Shown piece after piece: positions 24,411 through 33,605 of a DNA stretch of 64,000 nucleotides. The position numbers and the translations under genes were made by a program. Positions within the stretch are counted from its first letter, which is position 1. Each line of letters starts with the position of its first letter. This DNA is from Eubacteriaceae bacterium ES3. Lineage in GTDB: Bacteria; Bacillota; Clostridia; Eubacteriales; Eubacteriaceae. The stretch covers positions 614,680-678,679 of the forward strand of contig CP130741.1 of NCBI GenBank assembly GCA_030586155.1, in the 5' to 3' direction. A model generated the notes under the pieces. It was not told where the DNA came from. It ran no database searches and worked only from the letters and a program-made list of their open reading frames with translations.

Positions 24411-26405
24411 TCAATATAGTTTTTCCTTAATCAGGCCTTTTCGATAAGCCGTAATGAGCATTTCCAGGTCTTCGATCTGCAACTTTAAATCTTTTCCGGT
24501 ATCGGTATCTCGAACGCGTTTTCGATCAAGCGCTTTTTCAACAACTACAATGGAAGATTGAATATCCAAGCCATCAGCGATGGCTTTTTCGACGGATTCG
24601 AAGGGGGCATGACTGATAAGGGTTAGGCCGTAAGAGTTATAGGTCAGTGTGTAACCGGCGATTCCGGTCGTTTTCTGATAAGCTCTGGCAAAACCGCCAT
24701 CAATGACAAGTTGTTTGCCATTCGCCCGAATTGGGCTTTCACCAGAAGTAGTTTTAACTGGGATATGACCATTAATCATGTGGCCTTCTTCAGGATCAAC
24801 TCCAAATTCAACAAGGATTTTTTTAGCCAGGACATCATCATTGTCAATCAGATGATAAAAGGCTGAGTAATATTCTTTATGAGGGGTTTTATCAGTGATG
24901 AAATAGCGTTCAAAGGTTGCCATTTTATCTTTTCCGAAAAGCGGCGAGTCCTCATGGCACCACAGATACCAGAGAAAATCCGTTTTACAATTCTCTTCAT
25001 AACGATCAGATTGATTGAAAAAGGCTTCTCTGGCCATCTGGTCGTATTTATCCATCAGAGATTTGCCGGAATAAAGACTGTCATTGATTTTCTTTTTTTT
25101 GAAATTGCCGTCTTCATCGACTAGCACACAGGCATGAAAAAGCAGATTATCATTAAAGACTTTATACATACTGCCTTTTGCATACATAAAGCGGATGTGG
25201 CGTTGCAGTTTTTCACTGTGTAAAAAGGCATAAATCAACCGCTCTACAACTTTTTTTTCTTCTTCGGTCAATTCAGCGGGACTTGCTGCATCAAGGGTTG
25301 GAAATAAAGTGTCGTTCAGTTCATAGGAAACCCCTTCGACAGTTACAGTATGATTTTCAAAATCAATGTTTTTAAGTAGCTGACGCTTTTCCATATTATA
25401 TTCCGGACGATTGGAGATCAGATTTTCTTCCAATTTAAATTGAATGATAGCAATAGCCTTGTGCATCTTTGACATCAGAGCAACTTCAGCTTCTGATATC
25501 GCATCATCGGCAGATATTTTAGGCTGGAAGCGCTCACAAGGATCGTTGGCATAAACTCGGTCAGCAAAGGTAGCCAGCGGAAGAAGATTAATTCCGTAGC
25601 CGTTTTCCAGAACGTCCATATTGGCATAACGTAAGGCAATTCGGACTGCATTTGCGATACAGGCGGCATTACCTGCAGCGGCACCCATCCATAAAATATC
25701 ATGGTTTCCCCATTGCATATCAAGGGAATGATGCCGCATTAGGGTATCCATTACGACATCGGGTCCAGCTCCCCGGTCGTAGACGTCTCCGATAATGTGC
25801 AGGTGGTCGATGGTTAGACGCTTGATAACACCAGATATTTCTACGATAAAATGTTTAGCCCGCTCAAGTTTAACCAGACTTTCAATGATTTCATTGTAGT
25901 AATCCTTTTTATTAAATCGATGTTCATCTTCCTGCAGAAGTTCTTCCATGATATATGCAAAGTCTTTAGGTAGTGCTTTTCTGACTTTGGAACGGGTATA
26001 TTTGGAAGCTGAAGCCCTGCACACCTTGACCAATCGGTAGATCGTAAGTTTATACCAGTTGTCAAGGGCTTCATTGGTCTTATCCTTTTGAATCAGATCA
26101 ATTTTTTCTTCTGGATAATAGATCAGGGTAGAGAGCTCATTAAGTTCTTCAATGGAAACGGTGTTGCCCAGCTCCTGATGGACTTTTCTTTTAATAGCAC
26201 CAGAAGCGTTTTGCATGACATGATTGAATGCCTCATGTTCGCCGTGGATATCCGTCAGAAAATGTTCGGTGCCTTTAGGTAGGTTAAGAATTGCTTTTAG
26301 ATTGACAACTTCTCCCACAGCACTGGTGATATTAGGAAAATTCTGCGAAAGAAGTTCTAGATATTTTTTGTTTTCCTGTAACTGAGTTTTAGTATAACCA
26401 TTCAT
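24411..26405 (-). CDS. fbp: Fructose-1,6-bisphosphatase, class III
   Basis: 664-residue Mn-dependent gluconeogenic phosphatase of the calcineurin-like type found in Firmicutes. Metal motifs: FLTDIHGEHEAF, HIIGDVYDRGAGPD, MQWGNHDILWMG. The central insertion and C-terminal FARAYQKTTGIAGYTL block fit Fbp of B. subtilis (671 residues). Start set at ATG 26405 behind GAGGTC; a farther in-frame ATG at 26444 has no RBS. An acetogen needs this enzyme to make sugars from C1 units. Confidence 0.94.
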   Translation of the reverse strand: MNGYTKTQLQENKKYLELLSQNFPNITSAVGEVVNLKAILNLPKGTEHFLTDIHGEHEAFNHVMQNASGAIKRKVHQELGNTVSIEELNELSTLIYYPEEKIDLIQKDKTNEALDNWYKLTIYRLVKVCRASASKYTRSKVRKALPKDFAYIMEELLQEDEHRFNKKDYYNEIIESLVKLERAKHFIVEISGVIKRLTIDHLHIIGDVYDRGAGPDVVMDTLMRHHSLDMQWGNHDILWMGAAAGNAACIANAVRIALRYANMDVLENGYGINLLPLATFADRVYANDPCERFQPKISADDAISEAEVALMSKMHKAIAIIQFKLEENLISNRPEYNMEKRQLLKNIDFENHTVTVEGVSYELNDTLFPTLDAASPAELTEEEKKVVERLIYAFLHSEKLQRHIRFMYAKGSMYKVFNDNLLFHACVLVDEDGNFKKKKINDSLYSGKSLMDKYDQMAREAFFNQSDRYEENCKTDFLWYLWCHEDSPLFGKDKMATFERYFITDKTPHKEYYSAFYHLIDNDDVLAKKILVEFGVDPEEGHMINGHIPVKTTSGESPIRANGKQLVIDGGFARAYQKTTGIAGYTLTYNSYGLTLISHAPFESVEKAIADGLDIQSSIVVVEKALDRKRVRDTDTGKDLKLQIEDLEMLITAYRKGLIKEKLY

Positions 26406-26697
26406 TTTTGACCTCGATAAATTAGTATTTGATGAATCCAACAATTGTGATAAAACATAAGCTGATTAAATTTTTGTTATTTCGGAAAATGTTAGTTGGA
26501 AAAAATTATTTTTAAAAAGTAAATTTTCTACAGTAAATTCATTATACAACGATTTCAGTCAAAAGACCACAAAAACATAAGGATAAAGAATTGATAAGGA
26601 CAAGACAAAAAAAGGTTTACATGATAGAATAATAAACTGTGACAGGTAAAGTGGATTGGGAATAATTGAGGATGAATTGGGGTTACAGGTGGAATTT

Positions 26698-27330
26698 ATG
26701 GAATCGAATTTAATTTCAGCAGTGGAAGCCATCGATGAAAAAAAAGCGCTGGCAGTTCTGCGCTCGGAAATTGAAGCTGGAAAAGATAAACGGGAGTTAT
26801 CTAATCAGCTGAATTTTGCCCTGCAGCGTGTTGCGGCAAGATATGAGGATGGGGAATATTATATTGCCGACCTGATTATGGCGGGTGAGCTGGTGGCTAA
26901 TATTTTAAAAATATTAGGAATTGATGCTGAGAATCCGTCAGCGGGGAAACGGATGGGAAAAGTTGTGGTTGGAACCGTATTCGATGACATTCACGATGTT
27001 GGCAAAAAAATTTTTGTGAGTATGCTTCGGGCCGAAGGGTTTGAAGTGATAGATTTGGGAACCGATGTATCGATAGATAAGTTTGTCCGGATTATTAGAC
27101 AGGAAGAACCCGATATTTTGGGAATTAGCGGGATTCTTACCTCGGTTGTTGACAATATCAAAGAAGTAATCGATGCAATAACTGCGGAAGGGTTGCGTAC
27201 GCCATTAAAAATTATTTTGGGTGGCGCTCTGGCCGGGGAAGATTATTCAAAGTATGTAGGTGCGGATGCATTTTCAAGCGATGCCATCGAAGGCGTTAAT
27301 ATCTGCAAACATTGGATGATCAATGATTAG
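26698..27330 (+). CDS. Corrinoid (B12-binding) methyl-carrier protein
   Basis: About 210 residues. An N-terminal helical cap (about 1-85) precedes the Rossmann-like cobalamin domain with the DxHxxG signature in DDIHDVGKK, then GISGILTSVVDNIKEVI and IILGGALAGEDYSKYVGAD. Such proteins carry methyl groups between a substrate-specific methyltransferase and a tetrahydrofolate methyltransferase. No methyltransferase gene adjoins, so its partner is unknown. ATG 26698 with AGGTGG is preferred; a TTG at 26656 is possible. Confidence 0.87.
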   Translation: MESNLISAVEAIDEKKALAVLRSEIEAGKDKRELSNQLNFALQRVAARYEDGEYYIADLIMAGELVANILKILGIDAENPSAGKRMGKVVVGTVFDDIHDVGKKIFVSMLRAEGFEVIDLGTDVSIDKFVRIIRQEEPDILGISGILTSVVDNIKEVIDAITAEGLRTPLKIILGGALAGEDYSKYVGADAFSSDAIEGVNICKHWMIND

Positions 27331-27338
27331 GTGAGGTC

Positions 27339-28043
27339 ATGAAAAAAATTCTTTATCTAGATATCGTTAATGATATAAAAGGGAAAATTGAAAAAGGAAT
27401 TCTACGGCCAGGTGATTTGTTGGCTTCAGAAAATGAAATGTCTGAGCAGTATGATGTCAGTCGAACGACTCTTAGAAAAAGTCTGGCACTGCTGGTTAAT
27501 GAAAAGTATATCTATACTATCCCCGGAAAAGGAAATTATGTTTGCGAGCCTTCAGCTAATCTCTATCAATTTTATTTTGATGAAATCGACAGTTTAAAGG
27601 GCGAAGTTGAAGAAGTGAAAATGCTTAGTGTGGGCGTTATCACTCCAGGACGTAAATTGATGCGGGAGCTGAAAATCGGTTCCTTTGAAAAAGTGATTAA
27701 GGTTCAAAAATCGGTTCACGTTAAAAATGAGGCAGTTCAGTATGCGGCTATCTTTCTTCCTTATCAGAAGGGGAATCCGATCGTTGAAGATGTCATTAAC
27801 TTTGCAAATTTTCATGGTGTGCTGGAAAAGGGAAAACTCCAGTTTCAATTGAAAAAACTCATTAATCTTGATATTGTAACACCTCCTTTGGAAGTACGAG
27901 AGATTTTGGATATCGATCGGGACGAGGATTGCTTTTTGGTCGCCCAGAATATTATTTCAATGGAAGATAATATGCCCATCTCTTATAATGAGTTTTATAT
28001 CAAGAAAAACTTTTTCACATTAAATGCCGAAACAACTTTTTAA
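27339..28043 (+). CDS. GntR/HutC-family regulator with UTRA domain
   Basis: 234 residues: winged-helix domain at about 5-70 (GDLLASENEMSEQYDVSRTTLRKSLALLVNEKYIYTIPGKGNYV) and a UTRA ligand-binding domain at about 85-230. Starts 8 bp after the corrinoid gene (RBS GTGAGG), so it likely controls use of the methyl donor served by that protein. Confidence 0.88.
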   Translation: MKKILYLDIVNDIKGKIEKGILRPGDLLASENEMSEQYDVSRTTLRKSLALLVNEKYIYTIPGKGNYVCEPSANLYQFYFDEIDSLKGEVEEVKMLSVGVITPGRKLMRELKIGSFEKVIKVQKSVHVKNEAVQYAAIFLPYQKGNPIVEDVINFANFHGVLEKGKLQFQLKKLINLDIVTPPLEVREILDIDRDEDCFLVAQNIISMEDNMPISYNEFYIKKNFFTLNAETTF

Positions 28044-28050
28044 AAAGTGC

Positions 28051-28079
28051 TTTACTTTTTGAATGATAACAATTATAAT
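28051..28079 (+). promoter_or_regulatory. Promoter of tRNA-Val
   Basis: TTTACT at 28051-28056 and consensus TATAAT at 28074-28079 with 17-bp spacing, 17 bases before the tRNA. The flanking AAAGTGCTTT / AAAGCACTTT arms (28046 on and about 28083 on) form an inverted repeat around the promoter and might also end the GntR gene. Confidence 0.75.
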
Positions 28080-28096
28080 AGAAAAGCACTTTAAGT

Positions 28097-28172
28097 GATC
28101 CCGTGGCTCAGCTGGTAGAGCACTACCTTGACATGGTAGGGGTCGCTGGTTCAAGTCCAGTCGGGATCACCA
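28097..28172 (+). tRNA. tRNA-Val (anticodon GAC)
   Basis: 76-nt cloverleaf with encoded CCA. Acceptor stem GATCCCG / CGGGATC, D-arm with GCTC...GAGC, anticodon stem CTACC / GGTAG with loop TTGACAT, T-arm with GGTTCAAGTCC. The GAC anticodon reads GUC/GUU. Its 3' 39 bases plus flank recur at 63361, marking it as the integration site of a genomic island. Confidence 0.96.
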
Positions 28173-28176
28173 TTTA
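28134..28176 (+). repeat. attL: 43-bp direct repeat covering the tRNA-Val 3' end
   Basis: Runs from the anticodon-stem 3' arm through the T-arm, acceptor stem, CCA and TTTA. Identical to 63361-63403. The complete tRNA stands on this side. Confidence 0.92.
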
Positions 28177-28187
28177 AAGCATAAGAT

Positions 28188-28215
28188 AGCGGTTCAGCCG
28201 CTTTTTTTATTTTTT
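28188..28215 (+). terminator. Terminator after tRNA-Val
   Basis: AGCGG / CCGCT stem, TTCAG loop, then seven Ts. It lies just inside the island, so the tRNA now uses an island-borne terminator; the presumed native one is at 63412. Confidence 0.8.
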
Positions 28216-28355
28216 GGATTAAAATTTACCCCTGTTTTACCCCTTATAGAAATTATCTGACTGGGACCGATTTGTTCGGATATCGTTCTATGCTATTCAA
28301 GGGTTTATATTAGGGTGTTTATTAATGGAAGGACGAAAAGTTTATCTGCCCAATC

Positions 28356-28427
28356 ATGAATAAAAGTAAAATATGGTTAGTTATCGTATTTATTTTAGGG
28401 GTTATATCAGTTCCCGTACAGAAATAA
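28356..28427 (+). other. Possible 23-residue hydrophobic peptide / gene remnant
   Basis: ATG followed by a basic start and a hydrophobic stretch (MNKSKIWLVIVFILGVISV), like a signal peptide cut short by a stop. No clear RBS. It is the only candidate in the 28217-28579 gap, otherwise AT-rich sequence with no gene I can support; probably the broken 5' end of a lost exported protein. Confidence 0.2.
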
Positions 28428-28579
28428 ATATCTTGGTTATCTGTTAAGTCTATTATGGCATTGAGGTAATCAGAACCATCGTTATTGTAAATCCCACATA
28501 CTAATATTTTCGACCTATTAATGATAGAAAAATGATTTTCAGGGAATAATAAGAATAGAAAAATTAAAACAGAAAGTGA

Positions 28580-29203
28580 GTGAACAAAATGATGAGATTT
28601 AAGTTAAAAGGACCTGGTTTGTTTTTTCTATTAATTTCTTTAGTTAGCCTGCTATTTCTGTTTACTGGCTGCGGTCAAAGCGACAGCAGCAGCACCGGCA
28701 GTTCGGACAGTAACTCCACGGCGGAGTCCCAGGGTGATCCTTATGCTTTATATAATAAAGTGGAAATAGGACAGACCAAGGAAGAAGTTGATGAAAATCT
28801 TGGGATTACACCGGAAGAACTGGCTTCTGATATCTACATCTATACTGACAAAGATGGATACAGTGTTTCGGTTAGTTTCAGCACCATTTTATCAGATACC
28901 GACACCAATGAAGTACTTACCAAAATGATATATGGTACAAAGACAGCTGAATATATCAGTTCGGTTGGCAAAGAAAACGAGATTACTGATGAACAGGCGG
29001 CCCAGATTACCGAAGGGATGACCTATGATGAAGTCAAAACTATCCTTGGCAGTGACGGGATCGAACAATCCATGAGCGGTGCTTATGGCGGTGGCGTGAC
29101 TGTGAGCCGAATCTGGATGAAAGATGGTATCATTTCTGGACTGGTTCTGGAATTCATGGGAACTGAAGGAAGTAGTACCGTTGACCTGATTATTTCGTTA
29201 TAG
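28580..29203 (+). CDS. Lipoprotein with two SmpA/BLIP-like repeats
   Basis: About 207 residues. A signal peptide ends in the lipobox LFTGC (Cys at about 31), followed by a Ser/Thr-rich spacer. Two repeats begin YNKVEIGQTKEEVDENLG (about residue 59) and ITEGMTYDEVKTILG (about 147), each followed by a beta-rich segment, like BLIP/SmpA-type domains that bind other proteins. First gene of the island. GTG 28580 or ATG 28589 are both possible starts. Function unknown. Confidence 0.75.
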   Translation: MNKMMRFKLKGPGLFFLLISLVSLLFLFTGCGQSDSSSTGSSDSNSTAESQGDPYALYNKVEIGQTKEEVDENLGITPEELASDIYIYTDKDGYSVSVSFSTILSDTDTNEVLTKMIYGTKTAEYISSVGKENEITDEQAAQITEGMTYDEVKTILGSDGIEQSMSGAYGGGVTVSRIWMKDGIISGLVLEFMGTEGSSTVDLIISL

Positions 29204-29220
29204 TTAATATGGACTGGGGT

Positions 29221-29255
29221 GTCGGTAGATAACTGTTTTATCTACCGACTTTCTA
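29221..29255 (+). terminator. Terminator after the lipoprotein gene
   Basis: Perfect 12-bp stem GTCGGTAGATAA / TTATCTACCGAC with a 5-base loop, then TTTCTATT. Confidence 0.85.
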
Positions 29256-29446
29256 TTCTACCGTCCCTATGTGATACGGCTTTTAAATAACGATGAAGGA
29301 AGGATGGGCGTATTTAATTCTAACGAGAAATTTAATTTGAGATCAAAATCCCTGCTGTTAGAATATAAATAGTACAAGTCAAAATGAGAAAGTTCAAAAT
29401 AGAAAAACAAGATAAAATAAACTATCAGTAAACGGAGGATCTCATT

Positions 29447-29731
29447 ATGGCAAAACACTTTGAAAAACAGTTTAAGCTCGATGCAGTTCAATACTATCAG
29501 GATCACAAGGATCTTGGATTGCAGGGATGTGCATCGAATCTTGGTATCAGTCAGCAGACGCTTTCCAGATGGAAGAAAGAGCTGAAAGATACTGGCGACA
29601 TTGAATGTCGGGGATCTGGTAATTATGCTTCTGATGAAGAAAAAGAAATTGCCCGATTAAAGCGTGAATTACGTGATACCCAGGATGCGCTTGATGTATT
29701 AAAAAAAGCCATCGGCATTCTGGGAGAATAA
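29447..29731 (+). CDS. IS3-family transposase OrfA
   Basis: 94 residues: helix-turn-helix DNA-binding part (LQGCASNLGISQQTLSRWKKEL) and a C-terminal leucine-zipper-like coiled coil (EEKEIARLKRELRDTQDALDVLKKAIGIL). A run of seven As at 29701-29707 lies where -1 slippage would fuse OrfA to OrfB, the usual IS3 mechanism. Confidence 0.9.
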   Translation: MAKHFEKQFKLDAVQYYQDHKDLGLQGCASNLGISQQTLSRWKKELKDTGDIECRGSGNYASDEEKEIARLKRELRDTQDALDVLKKAIGILGE

Positions 29732-30642
29732 CAGAAGCCATCTATCTGGAGGTTTCTGAAAAGGCAGAAATTACCCATCAGGAAGACCGCCGAGTTTCTG
29801 TCTCCGGAGTGCTGAAAATTTTAGGCGTTTCCCGGTCCGGATACCGGGCCTGGCTTAACCATGTGCCTTCTGATTTACAGAAACGCAAGGAAGCCGTAAA
29901 ATTCAAAATCAAAGAAATCTATCATGACTCCCATCAGAATTATGGAGCGCCTAAGATCAGGAAAGAACTGCAAAAGAGCGGTGAAATCATTTCAGAACGT
30001 ACAGTCGGTAAATATATGAAAGAAATGGGCATCAGAGCTCAATGGATCAAACCATGGACAACGACAACCAGAGATTCAGATTTTAGTCATGAACTTCAGA
30101 ATATTCTGGATGAACGCTTCAATCCCGAACGCCCAAACGCGGTCTGGTGCAGCGACATAACGTATATTTGGACAACCAATGGTTTTGTCTATCTGACAAG
30201 CATTATGGATCTTTACTCCCGAAAAATCATCGCTTGGACGCTTTCAAAAACGATGGAAGTATCTTGTGTTATTGATACTATTAATAAAGCAAAGGCACGG
30301 CGCAGTAGAGAACTGCCACTGATTCTTCATACAGATCGAGGCAGCCAATTTGTTTCATAAGAGTACCGAAAAGCAACAGCTAAAATGCAGCGAAGCTACT
30401 CTAAAAAGGCATTTCCCTGGGACAATGCATGTATTGAATCTTTTCATTCCCTGCTTAAACGGGAATGGATAAAGCGCTTTAAAATCAGTGATTTCAAGCA
30501 TGCCTATCGGCTTGTATTTGAATATATTGAATCCTTTTATAATACAAGACGGATTCACAGTCATTGCGATTTTATGTCGCCCGATGATTTTGAAAAACTA
30601 TTTGCAAAATTGAACAAATCAGATTTGCAATTAGCTGGTTAA
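29701..30642 (+). pseudogene. IS3-family transposase OrfB, interrupted by an in-frame stop
   Basis: DDE integrase read in the -1 frame from the A7 run. The first Asp is in WCSDITYIW and the second in LHTDRGSQFVS; then TAA at 30358-30360 stops the frame before the catalytic Glu in NACIESFHSLLKREW. Reading resumes in the same frame to 30642, so a single nonsense change is the lesion and the element is presumably inactive. Confidence 0.88.
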
Positions 30643-30854
30643 GATGAGGATAAACTTCTCATTTTAATTTGTACTAAATCTTGACAGAAGACCAAGATGA
30701 ATATTCGGAAAAGAGTCAAATGTGTACTAGCAAGGAAACCGTAGATGATGCCGGTGTTTTTATCTAATCGCGATTGAAGAAAAGATGGCAAGATATTATG
30801 TGATGCTAAACCTGAATTATTCATCCAGATACAATTAACGGCACATTGTGCCGC

Positions 30855-32328
30855 CAGACTGTCAAAGAACCCGGTTTTCAAAATGAAAATCGGGTTCTTT
30901 GCATAAAGAGAAAAAAATATAGAGAGTCTTTAGCTTTCCGGAGTGCCAGTTTTTTCAGATTCATGGCAGCATATTTAAATCGAACCCAGTTTGCAACTGA
31001 ACTCAATCCCCGATAAAGCGTATAGCGCATTGCGTGTTTCTCCTTGGCATCAGCGAAAACGCGTTCAATCGTCTGACTACGGAGTGAATACGACTCTTTG
31101 CCTAGGGGTGAATGACGGATATCTTCAGCCTGATTGATATAATCCTGCCAGATATGGCGGATAACTGTTTTTTCAAAACCTTTATTTTCGGTACATAAAT
31201 GTCTGGCTGTACATCGTTCACAATTAAAAGGGATACTCTTATATTCCCGATAGCCGTTTCGATTCGTTGTTGTATAATACAGAGTCTGGTTTTGGGGACA
31301 GATTATCCAATCATTGTACTCGTCATAAACATATTCGTAACTTTTGTAATGGCCCTTCTTTGGCATTGGTCGTTTATAAGGGAGGGAAGGGACTCGTTTA
31401 TCATCAAAAATCTTTTTACAAATCCAGGGTGTTTTATATCCGGCATCGGCGGTAACCGTTTGAACCTGAGGATATCGTTCGATTACTTTTTTATGAGTTC
31501 ATCAAACACCTGACTGTCATGAATATTTCCTGCGGTCACAACGACATCCAGGATAAAATTGTTTTTATCACATGCCGTATGGGCTCCGTAGGCAAAGCAT
31601 TTCTTGTGTTCGCCTTTGATAAACATGCCAGAATCCGGATCGGTGGTTGACTCTGTCCGCATTCGATCTTCCGGTAGTTTTGTACCTTTAAATGGTCCTT
31701 TTCCGTGATCCCTGCGATCTTCGTTTATTTCCTCAAACAGCTGTTCTTCATATGTCCGGGCTGCTCCCGGTATGGCCTTTTTAATCCGTTTGTTCTGATT
31801 GGCATTCGCTTTTATGTGAGTTGCATCGACAAATATCACTTCCGGTTTGAGATAGCCCTGGCTTTCCACTTCATAAAGAATCCAGGTGAAAATTTCCTCA
31901 ACAACTGATTCTTTGAAACGATGTTTGAAATTGTAATTGACGGTTGCGAAATGGGGGATGCTTTCATTGAGGGTATAGCCCAGAAACCATCGATAGGCGA
32001 TATTCATTTCGATTTCTTTGACGGTTTGCCTTAAAGATCGAATTCCGTATAAATGCTGGATCAATACCATTTTGATCAGTACGACCGGATCGACACCGGG
32101 TCGTCCGTTATCCGAACAATACAGCTCCTCCACAAAATCATACAAATGGGTAAAATCCACTGCAGAATCGACTTTTCTTAATAAGTGATCTGATGGTACC
32201 AGCAGATCGGTATTTACCATCTCGATTACGTTTCTTTCTAGCTTTTCTCGTTTCAGCATCGCTTTATCACCTTTTTGATTTGATTATATCAAAAAAAGCC
32301 AGCTTTAGCTGACTTTTTTGACAGTCTG
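30855..32328 (-). mobile_element. IS1182-type element inside the IS1380
   Basis: Perfect 12-bp ends CAGACTGTCAAA / TTTGACAGTCTG at 30855-30866 and 32317-32328, each followed inward by a hairpin (GAACCCG..CGGGTTC on the left). Flanks on both sides are palindromic (CGGCACA/TGTGCCG and GGCGGC/GCCGCC), suggesting insertion into a hairpin. Confidence 0.8.
30878..32259 (-). pseudogene. IS1182-family transposase, frameshifted
   Basis: DDE transposase with MLKREKLERNVIEMVNTDLLVPSDHLLRKVD start, PEVIFVDATHIKANAN, AGNIHDSQVFDELIKK, then the second part CTARHLCTENKG and the RSQTIERVFADAKEKHAMRYTLYRGL Glu region. The frame breaks in an A-run at about 31480-31490; shifting by one base restores a reading of VIERYPQVQTVTADAGYKTPW and joins both parts. 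Likely inactive unless slippage on the A-run is used. Confidence 0.85.
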
Positions 32329-32384
32329 TGGCGGCATATAGCCGCCAAAATTATTTTTTGTACATGCTTTTATTGAACGCTTAC
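32329..32384. other. Orphan right end of an IS66 element
   Basis: Nearly the same as the right terminus of the full IS66 at about 62161-62216: a GGCGGC/GCCGCC hairpin, TTATTTTTTGTACATGC and final CGCTTAC (inverted: GTAAGCG, the IS66 tip). It abuts the surviving IS1380 transposase codons at 32385. Confidence 0.75.
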
Positions 32385-33023
32385 TTTGCAACGCCTGATT
32401 TGTACAAGCAATGCGAAACCAATGGTGTGTCTTATGCGATCCGTTTAAAAGCGAACAGTGTTTTAAATGACAAAGCGAAACATCTTGATCATGAAATATT
32501 TGAAGCGATGAAAGAAGATATGTCCCAGTATATTGTCCGCTATGATGAGTTTTATTACAAAGCAGGCAAGTGGGAGTACCCGCGCAGGGTAGTTGTTAAA
32601 GTGGAGAAACCTTGCAATCAGTTCACCATTCAGCATTCCTTCATTGTAACCAATATGGACCTGAAACCTGAAGAAATCCTAAGATACTATCGTAACCGAG
32701 GCACTATGGAGAATTTCATCAAAGAAAGCAAGTCCGGATTTGGCTTCGCTTCTACCGGAAGTAAATCCAAAGTAGTCAATGCCAACCGACTGCAACTGCA
32801 TGTGTTGGCTTATAATCTGTTTAATTGTTTCAGACGATTGGTTCTGCCGAAGAGCATGAAAAAGATGCAGATCGATACCATTCGTTTAAAGCTGCTAAAA
32901 AGTGCTTCGAAAATCGTAAAAGCAGCAAGCTATATTTATTTCAAGCTATGCAGCAGTTGTTCCTACAAAGATGAATTTTATAAAACTTTAGAAAATATCA
33001 GACAACTTCCGCAGCTGGAATAA
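32385..33023 (+). pseudogene. IS1380-family transposase, C-terminal fragment
   Basis: About 212 residues starting FATPDLYKQCETNGVSYAIRLKAN, with the conserved MENFIKESKSGFGFASTGSKSKVVNANRLQLHVLAYNLFNCFRRL block that holds the catalytic Glu. The N-terminal half with the first Asp is gone. An ATG upstream in the IS66 fragment (32328) is fortuitous. Confidence 0.85.
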
Positions 33024-33467
33024 CAGTAACTGATGATCTTTGGCAACTTATAATCTTGAAAATAACATCTACGGGATTCGTCTACCCTTTTTTGGTTGAA
33101 ATTCAACCGTCTGTGTATTTAATCCTTGAAAAAGATGTTGTTTCTCGATTTTAAGATTGCTCATAGCTGGATGAATAATTCAGGCTAAATTGTATTATTT
33201 ATAAAATTATGGGATAGAAGCGTTTTGATTTGCTAACATGAACTTTAGTAAGCGCTTATAATGTTGATAATTAATCAAAATAACTAATTATAATTATTTA
33301 TATCGATTATAAAATTTCTGTGTTAGAAACATCTTATAAATCATAAATAATGATTTATATTGTTATAATATATATTAATAGGAAATTAAAATGATATAAA
33401 TGAAAATATTAATCTCGAAGATGTTGATTTTTAAAAATATATAGGAAAAAATGTAATTAATGAATCA

Positions 33468-33497
33468 TTGACACGACGCGTTTATGTTTGATATAAT
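33468..33497 (+). promoter_or_regulatory. Strong promoter of the Pel-like operon
   Basis: Consensus TTGACA (33468-33473) and TATAAT (33492-33497) with 18-bp spacing, about 10-15 bases before the riboswitch. The preceding stretch from 33190 is AT-rich and shows no gene. Confidence 0.85.
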
Positions 33498-33517
33498 CCG
33501 AATAAATGAATAGTAAA

Positions 33518-33600
33518 CACACGAAAAAGGCAAATTCAATGAAAATTGGAGACGCAAAGCTCTGAGTCTAAGGTTTGTGGTTGATTTTTGCAAATTATGA
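33518..33600 (+). ncRNA. c-di-GMP-I (GEMM) riboswitch
   Basis: Conserved elements in order: AAGGCAAA (33527-33534), a hairpin with GAAA tetraloop (CAAT-GAAA-ATTG), GACGCAAAGC (33551-33560) and GAGTCTAAGG (about 33564-33573) as tetraloop receptor, then a second helix. This is the GEMM-I core. A terminator hairpin follows within 10 bases, so the ligand should control read-through into the exopolysaccharide operon. I could not resolve the antiterminator pairing, so ON or OFF is open. Confidence 0.9.
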
Positions 33601-33605
33601 TTGTC

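Larger units (their letters stand above)
29356..30686 (+). mobile_element. IS3-family insertion sequence (copy 1, decayed)
   Basis: Imperfect terminal inverted repeats: TAGTACAAG..AAAATGAGAA at 29370 onward against the complement at 30653-30676, with TG/CA outer ends near 29356 and 30686. Contains orfA and a nonsense-interrupted orfB. No target duplication was resolved, and the outer limits are uncertain by a few bases. Confidence 0.75.
30811..33184 (+). mobile_element. IS1380-type element, internally deleted and invaded
   Basis: 18-bp inverted repeats (CCTGAATTATTCATCCAG at 30811-30828 and its complement at 33167-33184) with a 5-bp target duplication CTAAA on both sides (30806-30810, 33185-33189). 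Only the 3' part of its transposase survives; the 5' part is replaced by an IS66 end fragment and an IS1182 element. Confidence 0.85.

Noticed and set aside
28326-28600. Minus-strand open frame of about 90 codons with coding-like composition
   Set aside because: No ATG, GTG or TTG start, it runs into the 5' end of the lipoprotein gene, and no motif was recognised; kept only as a possible remnant.
30639-30881. Minus-strand frame of 80 codons between IS3 copy 1 and the IS1380
   Set aside because: Spans the IS1380 end and its target duplication, so it cannot be an original gene.
32328-32384. Start of the IS1380 transposase at ATG 32328
   Set aside because: The first 19 codons come from the IS66 terminus; true transposase sequence begins at 32385.
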